NCBI GenBank assembly: GCA_041659085.1
Contig: JBAZYZ010000011.1
Location: forward strand, 1-22,289
Source: JBAZYZ01 sp041659085
GTDB lineage: Bacteria > Patescibacteriota > Minisyncoccia > Phycocordibacterales > VMEP01
Length of the DNA: 22,289 nt
Direction of reading: 5' to 3'
The notes under the pieces are model-generated. The model worked only from the letters and a program-made list of their open reading frames with translations, did no database searches and had not been told where the DNA came from. The position numbers were made by a program, and so were the translations under genes. Positions 6,515 through 13,393 of this stretch are shown here, one piece after another; the stretch's first letter is position 1, and each line of letters begins with the position of its first letter.

Positions 6515-7708
6515 ATGGCTGAAGAATTTAAGAGAGACAAGCCGCATTTGAACGTAGGCACCATCGGTCACGTTGACCACGGCAAGACTACGCTTACTGC
6601 CGCTATCACCCACGTCCTTTTCATGAAGGGCTGGATTAAGAAAGAAGAAGGAGTTAACGACATTGACAACGCGCCGGAAGAAAAGGCGCGCGGTATTACC
6701 ATCGCCCTTCACCACTCGGAGTATGAGACCGACAAGCGTCATTACGCCCACGTTGACGCTCCGGGCCATGCTGACTATATAAAGAACATGATTACAGGCG
6801 CCGCCCAGATGGACGGAGCTATTTTGGTCGTGGCTGCTACAGACGGCGCAATGCCCCAGACACGTGAACACGTTTTGCTCGCAAAACAGGTTGGTGTGCC
6901 TAAAATGGTTGTATTCCTCAATAAATGCGATATGGTTGACGATCCTGAAATGATTGACCTGGTTGAAGAAGAACTCCGCGAGCTATTGGATAAGAACGGT
7001 TATGACGGTAAAAACGTGCCGGTTATCCGCGGTTCAGGACTTAAAGGACTTGAGTCTAAAACACTTGAAGATCCGTGGGCGGTCAAGATAGTCGAACTTG
7101 TTACGGCGCTTGATGAATATATTCCGGTCCCGGAACGCGCCACAGACAAGCCTTTTTTGATGCCTATTGAAGACGTGTTCTCCATTGAAGGACGCGGCAC
7201 TGTCGTTACGGGCCGTATTGAACGCGGCGTAATCAAGGTTGGCGAGGACGTTGAAATCGTCGGGTTGAAAGACACCGTCAAGACGACCGTTACCGGTATT
7301 GAAATGTTCAACAAATCGCTCCAGGAAGGTATGGCCGGCGACAATGCAGGCGTGCTTTTGCGCGGGACAAAGAAAGAAGACGTCACTCGCGGTCAGGTTA
7401 TAGTAAAACCAGGCTCCGTGACCCCGCACAGCGAATTCACAGCCGAAGTCTACATTCTTAAAAAGGAAGAAGGTGGTCGCCATACCCCGTTTTTCACAGG
7501 CTACAAGCCTCAGTTCTATATCCGCACGACAGACGTGACCGGAGAAGTTACTTTGAATCCGGGCGTGGAAATGGTTATGCCGGGAGACACAGTAACCTTT
7601 AACGTGAAGTTGGTTGCTCCGGTTGCTCTGGAAGACCATCAGCGTTTCGCCATCCGTGAAGGAGGCAAGACAGTTGGCGCGGGTGCCGTAACGAAGATAA
7701 CGAAGTAA
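6515..7708 (+). CDS. tuf: Elongation factor Tu
   Basis: A 397-residue GTPase that delivers aminoacyl-tRNA to the ribosome. Motifs are GHVDHGKT (18-25), RGITI (59-63), DAPGHADY (81-88) with the catalytic His at 85, and NKCD (136-139). Domains II and III follow with usual signatures such as SIEGRGTVVTGRIERG and GGRHTPFFTGYKPQFY. Most bacteria have DCPGH; the Cys is Ala here. The frame opens at GTG 6449, but the first 22 residues are leader-hairpin sequence, so ATG 6515 is the start. Preceded by CAATCAAACAT with no Shine-Dalgarno. It stops one base before the repeat that leads into rpsJ, and no terminator separates the two genes. Confidence 0.98.
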   Translation: MAEEFKRDKPHLNVGTIGHVDHGKTTLTAAITHVLFMKGWIKKEEGVNDIDNAPEEKARGITIALHHSEYETDKRHYAHVDAPGHADYIKNMITGAAQMDGAILVVAATDGAMPQTREHVLLAKQVGVPKMVVFLNKCDMVDDPEMIDLVEEELRELLDKNGYDGKNVPVIRGSGLKGLESKTLEDPWAVKIVELVTALDEYIPVPERATDKPFLMPIEDVFSIEGRGTVVTGRIERGVIKVGEDVEIVGLKDTVKTTVTGIEMFNKSLQEGMAGDNAGVLLRGTKKEDVTRGQVIVKPGSVTPHSEFTAEVYILKKEEGGRHTPFFTGYKPQFYIRTTDVTGEVTLNPGVEMVMPGDTVTFNVKLVAPVALEDHQRFAIREGGKTVGAGAVTKITK

Positions 7709-7709
7709 G

Positions 7710-7779
7710 ACACGCAACATGTAACACGCAACATGTAAAATTGATACATGGTTCGTGATATGTGGTTCGTGATACATGA
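7710..7779 (+). repeat. 14-bp-period inverted repeat filling the tuf-rpsJ gap, copy 1
   Basis: Five consecutive 14-base units: ACACGCAACATGTA twice exactly (7710-7737), AAATTGATACATGG (7738-7751), TTCGTGATATGTGG (7752-7765) and TTCGTGATACATGA (7766-7779). The rpsJ ATG is positions 11-13 of the last unit. The first two units are roughly reverse complements of the last ones (11 of 14 positions in the best phase), so RNA could fold into an imperfect stem of about 28 positions around loop AAATTGA. A related array precedes adk. Confidence 0.85.
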
Positions 7780-8201
7780 CAATGCCCGTTCAATCAAAAA
7801 CAAAAAAATCTCCGGTTAAGGAAACATCGCCTAAGGCGGCTAAGGCGCCGAAAGCCAAAGCTGTCAAATCACCAAAGGCGAGAATTGAGGAGGTTGTGTC
7901 AAAGCTCCGCATTCGCGTGCGCGCCTATGAGAATAAAATCCTGGACGCTTCAGTGAAGCAGATTATTGATACAGCCCTCCGTTACGACGCCAAAATCGTC
8001 GGACCGATTCCTCTTCCTACGGAGATAAAGAAGTACACCGTAAACAGAGCTTCTTTCGTTTACAAAAACGCGCGAGAGCAGTTTGAGATGCGCGTTCACA
8101 AGCGGGTGATAGATATACTAAACCCGTCGCCGAAAGTGATTGAAGCTCTGACAAATCTGTCTCTTCCTTCCGGTGTTGATATAGACGTGAAGATGGCTTG
8201 A
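7776..8201 (+). CDS. rpsJ: Ribosomal protein uS10 with N-terminal extension
   Basis: 141 residues against about 103 in E. coli. The S10 fold starts near residue 43 (KLRIRVRAYENKILD) and includes VGPIPLPTEIKKYTV and REQFEMRVHKRVIDI. Residues 1-42 are a basic, low-complexity Lys/Ala/Pro tail with no domain. The start is ATG 7776 or ATG 7782, since MTM contains both; only the first coincides with the end of the 14-bp repeat. S10 belongs to the 30S head and in other bacteria also to the NusB transcription antitermination complex. With no promoter in the 67-base gap, it is probably cotranscribed with tuf. Confidence 0.96.
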   Translation: MTMPVQSKTKKSPVKETSPKAAKAPKAKAVKSPKARIEEVVSKLRIRVRAYENKILDASVKQIIDTALRYDAKIVGPIPLPTEIKKYTVNRASFVYKNAREQFEMRVHKRVIDILNPSPKVIEALTNLSLPSGVDIDVKMA

Positions 8202-8209
8202 GACGCAAG

Positions 8210-8315
8210 GAGTGAAACGACTATGCGGAACAAGCCCTGTTAAATAATTCCGTAACCGGAATTAGGCTGAAGGCCTATTTAACAGGGCATTGTTTTCAAA
8301 AATCTCGTTTCACTC
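8210..8315 (+). promoter_or_regulatory. Outer arms of the rpsJ-rplC leader structure
   Basis: GAGTGAAACGA (8210-8220) and TCGTTTCACTC (8305-8315) are perfect complements of 11 bases enclosing the three-way junction at 8234-8288. If paired, they bring the rpsJ stop region next to the rplC start. Confidence 0.5.
8234..8288 (+). ncRNA. Perfect three-way-junction RNA element between rpsJ and rplC
   Basis: P1: GCCCTGTTAAAT (8234-8245) with ATTTAACAGGGC (8277-8288), 12 bp. P2: AATTCCG (8246-8252) with CGGAATT (8257-8263), loop TAAC. P3: AGGC (8264-8267) with GCCT (8273-8276), loop TGAAG. The helices abut with no unpaired junction base and no mismatch, 23 bp in 55 bases. There is no T-run, so it is not a terminator. 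It may be an autoregulatory leader for the L3/L4 genes, a processing or stability element, or a mobile hairpin. Confidence 0.7.
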
Positions 8316-8326
8316 GCTTAAGAAAA
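8293..8326 (+). repeat. Leader box shared with rpsL, copy 2
   Basis: It begins TTTTCAAAAA and ends TTAAGAAAA like the copy at 2934-2965, with core CTCGTTTCACTCG. It ends 3 bases before the rplC ATG and contains the right outer arm of the leader structure. Confidence 0.5.
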
Positions 8327-8329
8327 CAT

Positions 8330-8959
8330 ATGAAATTCATCCTTGGAACAAAACAGAATATGACCCAGTTTTTTGACGAAAACGGCAAAGCATTTTCGGC
8401 GACTCTTGTTTCCGCCGGTCCGATGGTGCTGACACAGGTTAAAACCAAGGAGAAGGACGGCTATTCGGCTATCCAGTACGCTTTTGGCGTAAAGAGGGAG
8501 AAATTGCTGACGAAAGCTGAAAAGGGGCACTTCAAGGGACTCGGATTTTTCCGCCATGTGCGCGAAGTTCGTTTGGCTGACGATGCCGATGAGGGAGTTA
8601 AACCCGGAGACGCTGTAGATGCCGGAATATTCGTCAAAGGAGATACTATCGATGTCTCAGGCATTTCAAAAGGTAAGGGGTTCCAGGGTGTTATAAAACG
8701 CCACGGTTTCCACGGCGGTCCCCGCACTCACGGGCAGAAGCATTCGGAACGCGAGCCGGGTTCTATCGGCGGAGGCTTACGCACCCGCGTGCCTAAGGGT
8801 ATGAAAATGGGAGGCCGTATGGGCTCTGACCGCGTTACGGTCAAGAACTTGAAAGTTCTTGATGTTGATACTGAGAACAACATGCTTCTCCTTAAGGGGG
8901 CGATTCCCGGGAAACGCGGCACGTTGATTGAGATTCGCGAAAGTGTGAAAAATAAGTAA
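8330..8959 (+). CDS. rplC: Ribosomal protein uL3
   Basis: A 209-residue early-assembly protein of the 50S subunit whose loop reaches the peptidyl-transferase region. Recognised from KFILGTKQNMTQFF at the start, the SKGKGFQGVIKRHGF segment, the conserved GGPRTHGQKHSEREPGSIG and the GKRMGSDRV-like GGRMGSDRVTVKN. Length is normal. The 128-base rpsJ-rplC gap is by far the longest inside this unit and is filled with RNA structure. The start is preceded by GAAAACAT with no Shine-Dalgarno, and rplD follows after 38 bases. Confidence 0.97.
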   Translation: MKFILGTKQNMTQFFDENGKAFSATLVSAGPMVLTQVKTKEKDGYSAIQYAFGVKREKLLTKAEKGHFKGLGFFRHVREVRLADDADEGVKPGDAVDAGIFVKGDTIDVSGISKGKGFQGVIKRHGFHGGPRTHGQKHSEREPGSIGGGLRTRVPKGMKMGGRMGSDRVTVKNLKVLDVDTENNMLLLKGAIPGKRGTLIEIRESVKNK

Positions 8960-8997
8960 ACAGATTCTCTTACGGACTGCAGTTGCCAAACAAACAC

Positions 8998-9735
8998 ATG
9001 GAAAAAGATAAAGCAAAAATCAATAAGAAAACCTCCAAAGCGGAATCGCGCCCGCAGCCTTCTTCTGTCGGAATGGAAGCAAAAATATATAATCAAAAAG
9101 GCAAAGAAACCGGAACCATCACTTTGCCGGAAAGTATTTTCGGCTTAAGCCGGAGCGACAAGCTTATTCACCAGGTTGCCGTTTCTATGCAATCAAATAT
9201 GCGCGCTGGCACCGCTCACACAAAGAACCGCGGCGAGGTCTCGGGCGGAGGCAAAAAGCCGTGGCAGCAGAAAGGCACCGGCCGCGCACGCCACGGTTCA
9301 ACACGTTCCCCGATATGGAAGGGTGGAGGCGTTACCCATGGTCCGCGTTCGGATAAGGATTATTCCAAAAAGATAAACAAGAAAATGCGCGCCAAAGCAC
9401 TTTACGCCGTTCTTTCGGCAAAGTTTAAGAGCGGAAATCTTTTCTTTGTTGATTCGCTCTCGGTTTCCGAAGCCAAAACCAAGGCAGCCAAGTCAGCATT
9501 CTTGGATTTGGCAAAAATCCCCGGCGCCGAGAAAATGGCGACTAGGAAGAAAAACGCTCTTTATCTCGCTTTGTCCGGCAAGAATGAGGATGCTGTGCGC
9601 GGTTTCAGCAACTTCAGCAATGTTGTCTTAGACGACGTCCGCAACATGAACGTGCTTGATGTTTTGAACAACAGGTATGTAATAATTTCCAGTCCGGAAG
9701 AAAGCATTGCCGCACTTCTAGCAAGGATGAAATAA
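8998..9735 (+). CDS. rplD: Ribosomal protein uL4
   Basis: 245 residues from ATG 8998; an upstream TTG at 8983 would add five residues. L4 proper begins near residue 26 (MEAKIYNQKGKETG) after a Lys/Ser-rich tail, so ATG 9073 is an alternative start. The long loop that lines the nascent-peptide exit tunnel is present: GGGKKPWQQKGTGRARHGS (83-101) and WKGGGVTHGPRSDKDY. In E. coli L4 is the autogenous regulator of the S10 operon, acting on a leader before rpsJ. Here the nearest structured leader is between rpsJ and rplC. Confidence 0.95.
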   Translation: MEKDKAKINKKTSKAESRPQPSSVGMEAKIYNQKGKETGTITLPESIFGLSRSDKLIHQVAVSMQSNMRAGTAHTKNRGEVSGGGKKPWQQKGTGRARHGSTRSPIWKGGGVTHGPRSDKDYSKKINKKMRAKALYAVLSAKFKSGNLFFVDSLSVSEAKTKAAKSAFLDLAKIPGAEKMATRKKNALYLALSGKNEDAVRGFSNFSNVVLDDVRNMNVLDVLNNRYVIISSPEESIAALLARMK

Positions 9736-9739
9736 ATAT

Positions 9740-10042
9740 ATGGCAACAAAAACCGAAACAATCAACAAGAACCTGTCATTCGCCTTAAAGAGTCCGCGCA
9801 TTACCGAGAAGGCATCGTTGCTTTCGGCGCGCAATGTTTACACTTTCAACGTTCCGAAAGATTTCAATAAAATTGAAGTCGCTAAAGCGGTGGAAGCGAT
9901 TTATAAAGTGAAGCCGGTACAGGTAAGAATGGTGGCAATTCCGGCGAAGAACTTCACATTCCGCGGTCGTCCCGGAGTTAAGGGCGGAGGCAAAAAAGCT
10001 TTGGTTTTCTTAAAGAAAGGGGACAAAATAGAATTCGTATAA
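9740..10042 (+). CDS. rplW: Ribosomal protein uL23
   Basis: 100 residues at the tunnel exit, where trigger factor and SRP dock in other bacteria. Recognised from ALKSPRITEKASLLSARNVYTF (15-36), KIEVAKAVEAIYKVKPVQVRM and the basic loop FRGRPGVKGGGKKALVFLKKGD. It starts 4 bases after the rplD stop, in the context TAAATATATG with no Shine-Dalgarno at proper spacing. Confidence 0.96.
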   Translation: MATKTETINKNLSFALKSPRITEKASLLSARNVYTFNVPKDFNKIEVAKAVEAIYKVKPVQVRMVAIPAKNFTFRGRPGVKGGGKKALVFLKKGDKIEFV

Positions 10043-10046
10043 ATAT

Positions 10047-10889
10047 ATGAAATCATACCGACCAACAACTCCATCACGTCGTCACATGACAACGCTTTCA
10101 TTCAAGAAAGTCTTGACTACAAGCACGCCTCAAAAATCTTTGACTACCGGGTTCCGCCGCGGTTCAGGCCGCAATAATGCCGGCCGCATCACTACCCGCC
10201 ACAAAGGAGGAGGGCACAAGCGCGCTTACCGCGAAATAGATTTTAAATACGACAAAATAGACATTCCGGCCAAGGTTTTGTCCGTGGAGTACGACCCGAA
10301 TCGTTCAGGATACATAGGGCTTGTCGCCTACAGGGACGGAGAGAAGCGATACGTCTTACTCCCCCAGTCGGTGAAAGTTGGTGATACTTTTGTTGTGGGA
10401 GAGGGAGCCCCTCTTTCCCCGGCTAACCGTTTGCCTTTGAAGAATATTCCGGTTGGAACATTCGTTTACAATATTGAAATCAAGCAGAAAGGCGGCGCCA
10501 GAATCGCCCGCTCAGCCGGTGTTTTTGCCGAAGTTGTCGCTTTGGACAAAGGGTACGTCCACCTGAAAATGCCCTCTACGGAAATACGCCGTGTTTCGGA
10601 AAACGCCTGGGCTTGCATAGGCCAGGTTTCAAACGAGGAATACCATCTTTTGAACATAGGCAAAGCGGGCCGCTCTCGTTGGCTTGGCATACGTCCTACG
10701 GTCCGCGGTAGCGCTATGAACCCGGTTGACCACCCTCATGGAGGAGGCGAAGGACGCCAGGGTCGTGGTCTCCGCCGAGCGAAGAGTAAGTGGGGCAAGC
10801 CTACAGGAAAGGGGCAGAAAACCAGAACGCCGAAGAAATATTCGAACGTATTTATCGTTTCCCGCCGAAAGGTAGGCAAAAAGAAGTAA
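10047..10889 (+). CDS. rplB: Ribosomal protein uL2
   Basis: 280 residues, normal length. Core segments are GRNNAGRITTRHKGGGHKR near residue 42 and the C-terminal MNPVDHPHGGGEGR. H229 falls at the same number as the conserved His of E. coli L2 near the peptidyl-transferase centre. L2 is needed for subunit joining and peptide-bond formation. Spaced 4 bases from rplW with the TAAATATATG start context. It is the last gene of its unit: a terminator and a new promoter follow, which splits the S10 cluster here. Confidence 0.98.
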   Translation: MKSYRPTTPSRRHMTTLSFKKVLTTSTPQKSLTTGFRRGSGRNNAGRITTRHKGGGHKRAYREIDFKYDKIDIPAKVLSVEYDPNRSGYIGLVAYRDGEKRYVLLPQSVKVGDTFVVGEGAPLSPANRLPLKNIPVGTFVYNIEIKQKGGARIARSAGVFAEVVALDKGYVHLKMPSTEIRRVSENAWACIGQVSNEEYHLLNIGKAGRSRWLGIRPTVRGSAMNPVDHPHGGGEGRQGRGLRRAKSKWGKPTGKGQKTRTPKKYSNVFIVSRRKVGKKK

Positions 10890-10897
10890 AAATAGAG

Positions 10898-10923
10898 AAA
10901 AAACCCGTAATTGCGGGTTTTTT
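10898..10923 (+). terminator. Intrinsic terminator after rplB
   Basis: AAAAAACCCG (10898-10907) pairs with CGGGTTTTTT (10914-10923), loop TAATTG. The T-run ends six bases before the next promoter's -35 box. Confidence 0.88.
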
Positions 10924-10928
10924 CGTAT

Positions 10929-10956
10929 TTGACAATAAAGCTTAATCTGATACTAT
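10929..10956 (+). promoter_or_regulatory. rpsS promoter
   Basis: TTGACA (10929-10934), 16 bp, TACTAT (10951-10956); +1 about 10963. The leader begins with hairpin AGCTCT/AGGGCT (10965-10979, one G-U pair, loop TAG). The rpsS ATG is about 30 bases after +1. Confidence 0.7.
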
Positions 10957-10992
10957 TGCTCAAAAGCTCTTAGAGGGCTGTTTTAATTTGAT

Positions 10993-11340
10993 ATGACACG
11001 ATCACTAAAAAAAGGACCTTATCTTGACCCGAGGGTTATGAAAAAAATAGCCGGCAAGCGCCCGGGAGACACCGGCGTTATTAAGACATGGTCGCGCGCC
11101 TGCCAGATTCCTCCCGAAATGGTCGGATTCACTTTTGGCGTTTACAACGGAAAGACCCATATTGAAGTTTTAATCGTTGAAGAAATGGTTGGGCATCGTT
11201 TGGGTGAGTTTTCTCCCACTAAGAAATTCCTGAGACACGGAGGCAAGATGCAGAAAGAAATAGAGCAGAAGAAAAAAGAGGCTGAAATCGCTTCCGCTCA
11301 GGCTGCCAAAGCGCCGGCTGCCGAGGCTAAGAAAAAATAA
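10993..11340 (+). CDS. rpsS: Ribosomal protein uS19 with C-terminal tail
   Basis: 115 residues against about 92 in E. coli. The S19 core is clear: SLKKGPYLDPRVMKK (4-18), RACQIPPEMVGFTFGVYNGKTH and HRLGEFSPTKKFLRHGG. After the core comes a charged, Ala/Lys/Glu-rich tail of about 28 residues of coiled-coil-like composition. S19 sits in the 30S head with S13. It is the first gene of the second transcription unit, 3 bases before rplV. No Shine-Dalgarno; the start follows AATTTGAT. Confidence 0.97.
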   Translation: MTRSLKKGPYLDPRVMKKIAGKRPGDTGVIKTWSRACQIPPEMVGFTFGVYNGKTHIEVLIVEEMVGHRLGEFSPTKKFLRHGGKMQKEIEQKKKEAEIASAQAAKAPAAEAKKK

Positions 11341-11343
11341 TAT

Positions 11344-11760
11344 ATGAAATCTTCCCTTACAAATTACCGCCAGTCTCCGCGCAAGGTCCGCCTGGTTGCT
11401 GACTTGGTAAAGGGTAAGAGCGTGAAAAACGCTTTGGCGGAACTCGACCTTCTGGGAAAGCGGGCCAGTTTGCCCATAAAGAAGCTTATACTTTCCGCTG
11501 TCGCCAACGCCAAAGAAAATAACAAAGTGGATGCGGACAAGCTAGTGGTGAAAGAGCTCCGTGTTGACAAGGGTCTGGTGCTGAAGCGTTTTATGCCCAG
11601 AGCCCGCGGCAGCGCTTTCGGCATCAAGAAGCGTTCAAGCCATATACATGTGCTGTTGGCTGAAGCCGAATTGCCCAAGGTTAAAAGTTCTAAAAAAACT
11701 TTGGCGGCTGTTAAACAAGCCGTAAGCAAAGTTGCCAAAAAGGCGGCGCCAAAAAAATAA
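11344..11760 (+). CDS. rplV: Ribosomal protein uL22 with C-terminal tail
   Basis: 138 residues. The L22 fold (NYRQSPRKVRLVADLVKG, 7-24; LVVKELRVDKGLVLKRFMPRARG; SSHIHVLLAEAE) ends near residue 110 and is followed by a Lys/Ala-rich tail (KKTLAAVKQAVSKVAKKAA). The hairpin containing MPRARGSAFGIKKR is the part that lines the exit tunnel, where changes give macrolide resistance in other bacteria. The start is only 3 bases after the rpsS stop in context AATAATATATG. The stop is directly followed by rpsC. Confidence 0.96.
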   Translation: MKSSLTNYRQSPRKVRLVADLVKGKSVKNALAELDLLGKRASLPIKKLILSAVANAKENNKVDADKLVVKELRVDKGLVLKRFMPRARGSAFGIKKRSSHIHVLLAEAELPKVKSSKKTLAAVKQAVSKVAKKAAPKK

Positions 11761-11764
11761 TAAA

Positions 11765-12457
11765 ATGACACACGTAGTCCATCCATACTCCCATAGAATA
11801 GGAATTTTAAGAGACTGGAAGTCCCGCTGGTTTGCTTTTGGTCCTAAGTACAAGGAAATGCTCCAGGGGGACGTCCTTTTGCGCGGTTTTCTGGCAAAGC
11901 GTTTGCGCGGTTTTTATGTCGCCCAGATAGATATTGAACGCGGCCCCAAACTTCTCCGTGTTGTTGTCAAAACTTCTCGCCCAGGCATGGTTATAGGCCG
12001 TTCCGGCGAAGGTTCGGTTAAACTCCGTCAGGATATAGTGGATTTTTTCAGAAAGAAAAAGCTTGTAATGCCCCCGGAATTTAAAATTGATATAGAAGAA
12101 GTCCATTCTCCGGAGTCAAATGCGGCCATAGTTGCTTCCATGGTAGCCGAAGGACTGGAGAAACGTTTGCCCTTCCGCCGTGTTTTAAAACAGACTATTG
12201 ATAAGGTTATGGCGAACCGCGAAGTAAAGGGAGCAAAGGTGGCGTTGTCGGGCCGTTTGGGCGGGGCTGAAATGGCGCGCCGCGAGAAACTGAAGAAGGG
12301 AAGTATCCCGCTTCAGACTCTGCGCGCCGACGTTGACTTCGCCCGCGAGCAGGCGATACTCCCTTATGGAGCCATCGGCATCAAGGTTTGGATTTATCGC
12401 GGGGAGGTATTTGAAGAAAACAAGAAAGCTAATCAGGAAAAACGAGCCGGCAGGTAA
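11765..12457 (+). CDS. rpsC: Ribosomal protein uS3
   Basis: 230 residues from ATG 11765. The frame extends upstream to 11732, but those residues overlap the end of rplV, and S3 proteins begin near HPYSHRIGILRDWKSRWF as here. A KH RNA-binding domain with GRSG (78-81) is followed by the C-terminal domain with GRLGGAEMARRE and LRADVDFA. S3 forms part of the mRNA entry channel and contributes to ribosomal helicase activity in E. coli. The start is 4 bases after the rplV stop. Confidence 0.96.
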   Translation: MTHVVHPYSHRIGILRDWKSRWFAFGPKYKEMLQGDVLLRGFLAKRLRGFYVAQIDIERGPKLLRVVVKTSRPGMVIGRSGEGSVKLRQDIVDFFRKKKLVMPPEFKIDIEEVHSPESNAAIVASMVAEGLEKRLPFRRVLKQTIDKVMANREVKGAKVALSGRLGGAEMARREKLKKGSIPLQTLRADVDFAREQAILPYGAIGIKVWIYRGEVFEENKKANQEKRAGR

Positions 12458-12477
12458 GGTTTTTTAAATTATTTTTT

Positions 12478-12906
12478 ATGTTATTTCCTAAAAAAGTAAA
12501 ATTTCGAAAATGGCACACGGGCCGAAAGAATTCTAAAAGAATCGCGGCTTCTGTTGAGACGCGCGGCATTACTCTTTCTTACGGTTCGTTCGGGCTTAAG
12601 GCCCAGAGCGCCGGGCGCATAAAGAGCAACCAGATTGAAGCCGCTCGTCGCGCCATGTCCCGCAATCTTGGGAAAACCGGGCGCCTTTGGATTCGCATTT
12701 TCCCGGACAGGCCGATAACCCAGAAGGCGGCGGAAGTCCCGATGGGTAAGGGTAAGGGAGATCCAGTCGGTTTCTGCGCCGATGTTAAGTCGGGACGCGT
12801 GCTTTTTGAAGTTGACGGCATTGCCCCTGAGGTCGCGAAAGAGTCGCTTCGAAAAGCGGGCACCAAACTTCCGGTCAAGACTAAGGTAATCGCCCGCGCT
12901 AAATAA
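12478..12906 (+). CDS. rplP: Ribosomal protein uL16
   Basis: 142 residues; L16 organises the A-site region of the 50S subunit. Recognised from MLFPKKVKFRKWHTGR, AARRAMSRNLGKTGRLWIRIFPDRPITQK and MGKGKGDPVGF. Most bacteria have Arg just before MGKGKG (E. coli R81, hydroxylated by RoxA); here it is Pro88, so that modification is impossible. The start follows TTATTTTT, 20 bases after rpsC, with no Shine-Dalgarno. rpmC follows after 7 bases. Confidence 0.97.
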   Translation: MLFPKKVKFRKWHTGRKNSKRIAASVETRGITLSYGSFGLKAQSAGRIKSNQIEAARRAMSRNLGKTGRLWIRIFPDRPITQKAAEVPMGKGKGDPVGFCADVKSGRVLFEVDGIAPEVAKESLRKAGTKLPVKTKVIARAK

Positions 12907-12913
12907 CAAATAT

Positions 12914-13129
12914 ATGGCAAAAGCAAAAACAACCAAAGATTTAAAGACCGAGAGTATGGCGAACTTGGCCAAGCTTGTTTCTGAGAAACAGGAGGCTTTA
13001 AGGGTTTTTCGTTTTGGTGTTGCCGGCAGCAAGGTCAAGAACGTGAAAGAGGGAGACAAATTAAGGAAAAGCATAGCGCGCGTTTTGACCGAGATTAACT
13101 TGCGCAAAAAGGGCGGACGTGATAATTAG
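12914..13129 (+). CDS. rpmC: Ribosomal protein uL29
   Basis: 71 residues, a two-helix protein at the tunnel exit next to L23. Recognised from DLKTESMANLAKLVSEKQEALRV, followed by the second helix with KLRKSIARVLTEINLRKK. The segment VAGSKVKNVKEGDK between them is longer than in E. coli. Position between rplP and rpsQ confirms the call. Start context AAATATATG with no Shine-Dalgarno. Confidence 0.92.
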   Translation: MAKAKTTKDLKTESMANLAKLVSEKQEALRVFRFGVAGSKVKNVKEGDKLRKSIARVLTEINLRKKGGRDN

Positions 13130-13137
13130 ATAAATCT

Positions 13138-13389
13138 ATGGCAAAACATCTCTCACAAGGTAAAAAACTCACCGGCAAAATTGTCTCCGACAAGATGGAT
13201 AAAACCGTCGTGGTTTTGGTGTCGCGTTACGTGAAGCACCAGAAGTATCAGAAATACATGAAATTGTCCAAGAAACACAAAGCGCATGATCCAAAAAATC
13301 TGATGAAAGGGAAAGTTGGAGAAACGGTCACTATTGTCGAATGCCGGCCGGTGTCGAAAGACAAACATTTCGCCGTGATTTACGAATAA
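13138..13389 (+). CDS. rpsQ: Ribosomal protein uS17
   Basis: 83 residues, an OB-fold early binder of 16S rRNA. Recognised from GKIVSDKMDKTVVVLVSRYVKH, YMKLSKKHKAHDP and the C-terminal GETVTIVECRPVSKDKHFAV. Length is normal. It starts 8 bases after rpmC in context TAAATCTATG and is followed by rplN after 4 bases. Confidence 0.96.
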   Translation: MAKHLSQGKKLTGKIVSDKMDKTVVVLVSRYVKHQKYQKYMKLSKKHKAHDPKNLMKGKVGETVTIVECRPVSKDKHFAVIYE

Positions 13390-13393
13390 ATTT

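Noticed and set aside
7034..7777. Long minus-strand open frame (247 codons) opposite tuf and the repeat
   Set aside because: It mirrors EF-Tu codons and the repeat; the peptide is Cys/His/Phe-rich with no recognisable domain, and tuf is unmistakable on the other strand.
7710..7779. CRISPR array
   Set aside because: Units are 14 bases with no unique spacers between them, and no cas gene is present.
8234..8288. tRNA-like cloverleaf
   Set aside because: Only three helices; no anticodon arm, no T-loop sequence, no acceptor end. No tRNA or rRNA gene was seen in the window.
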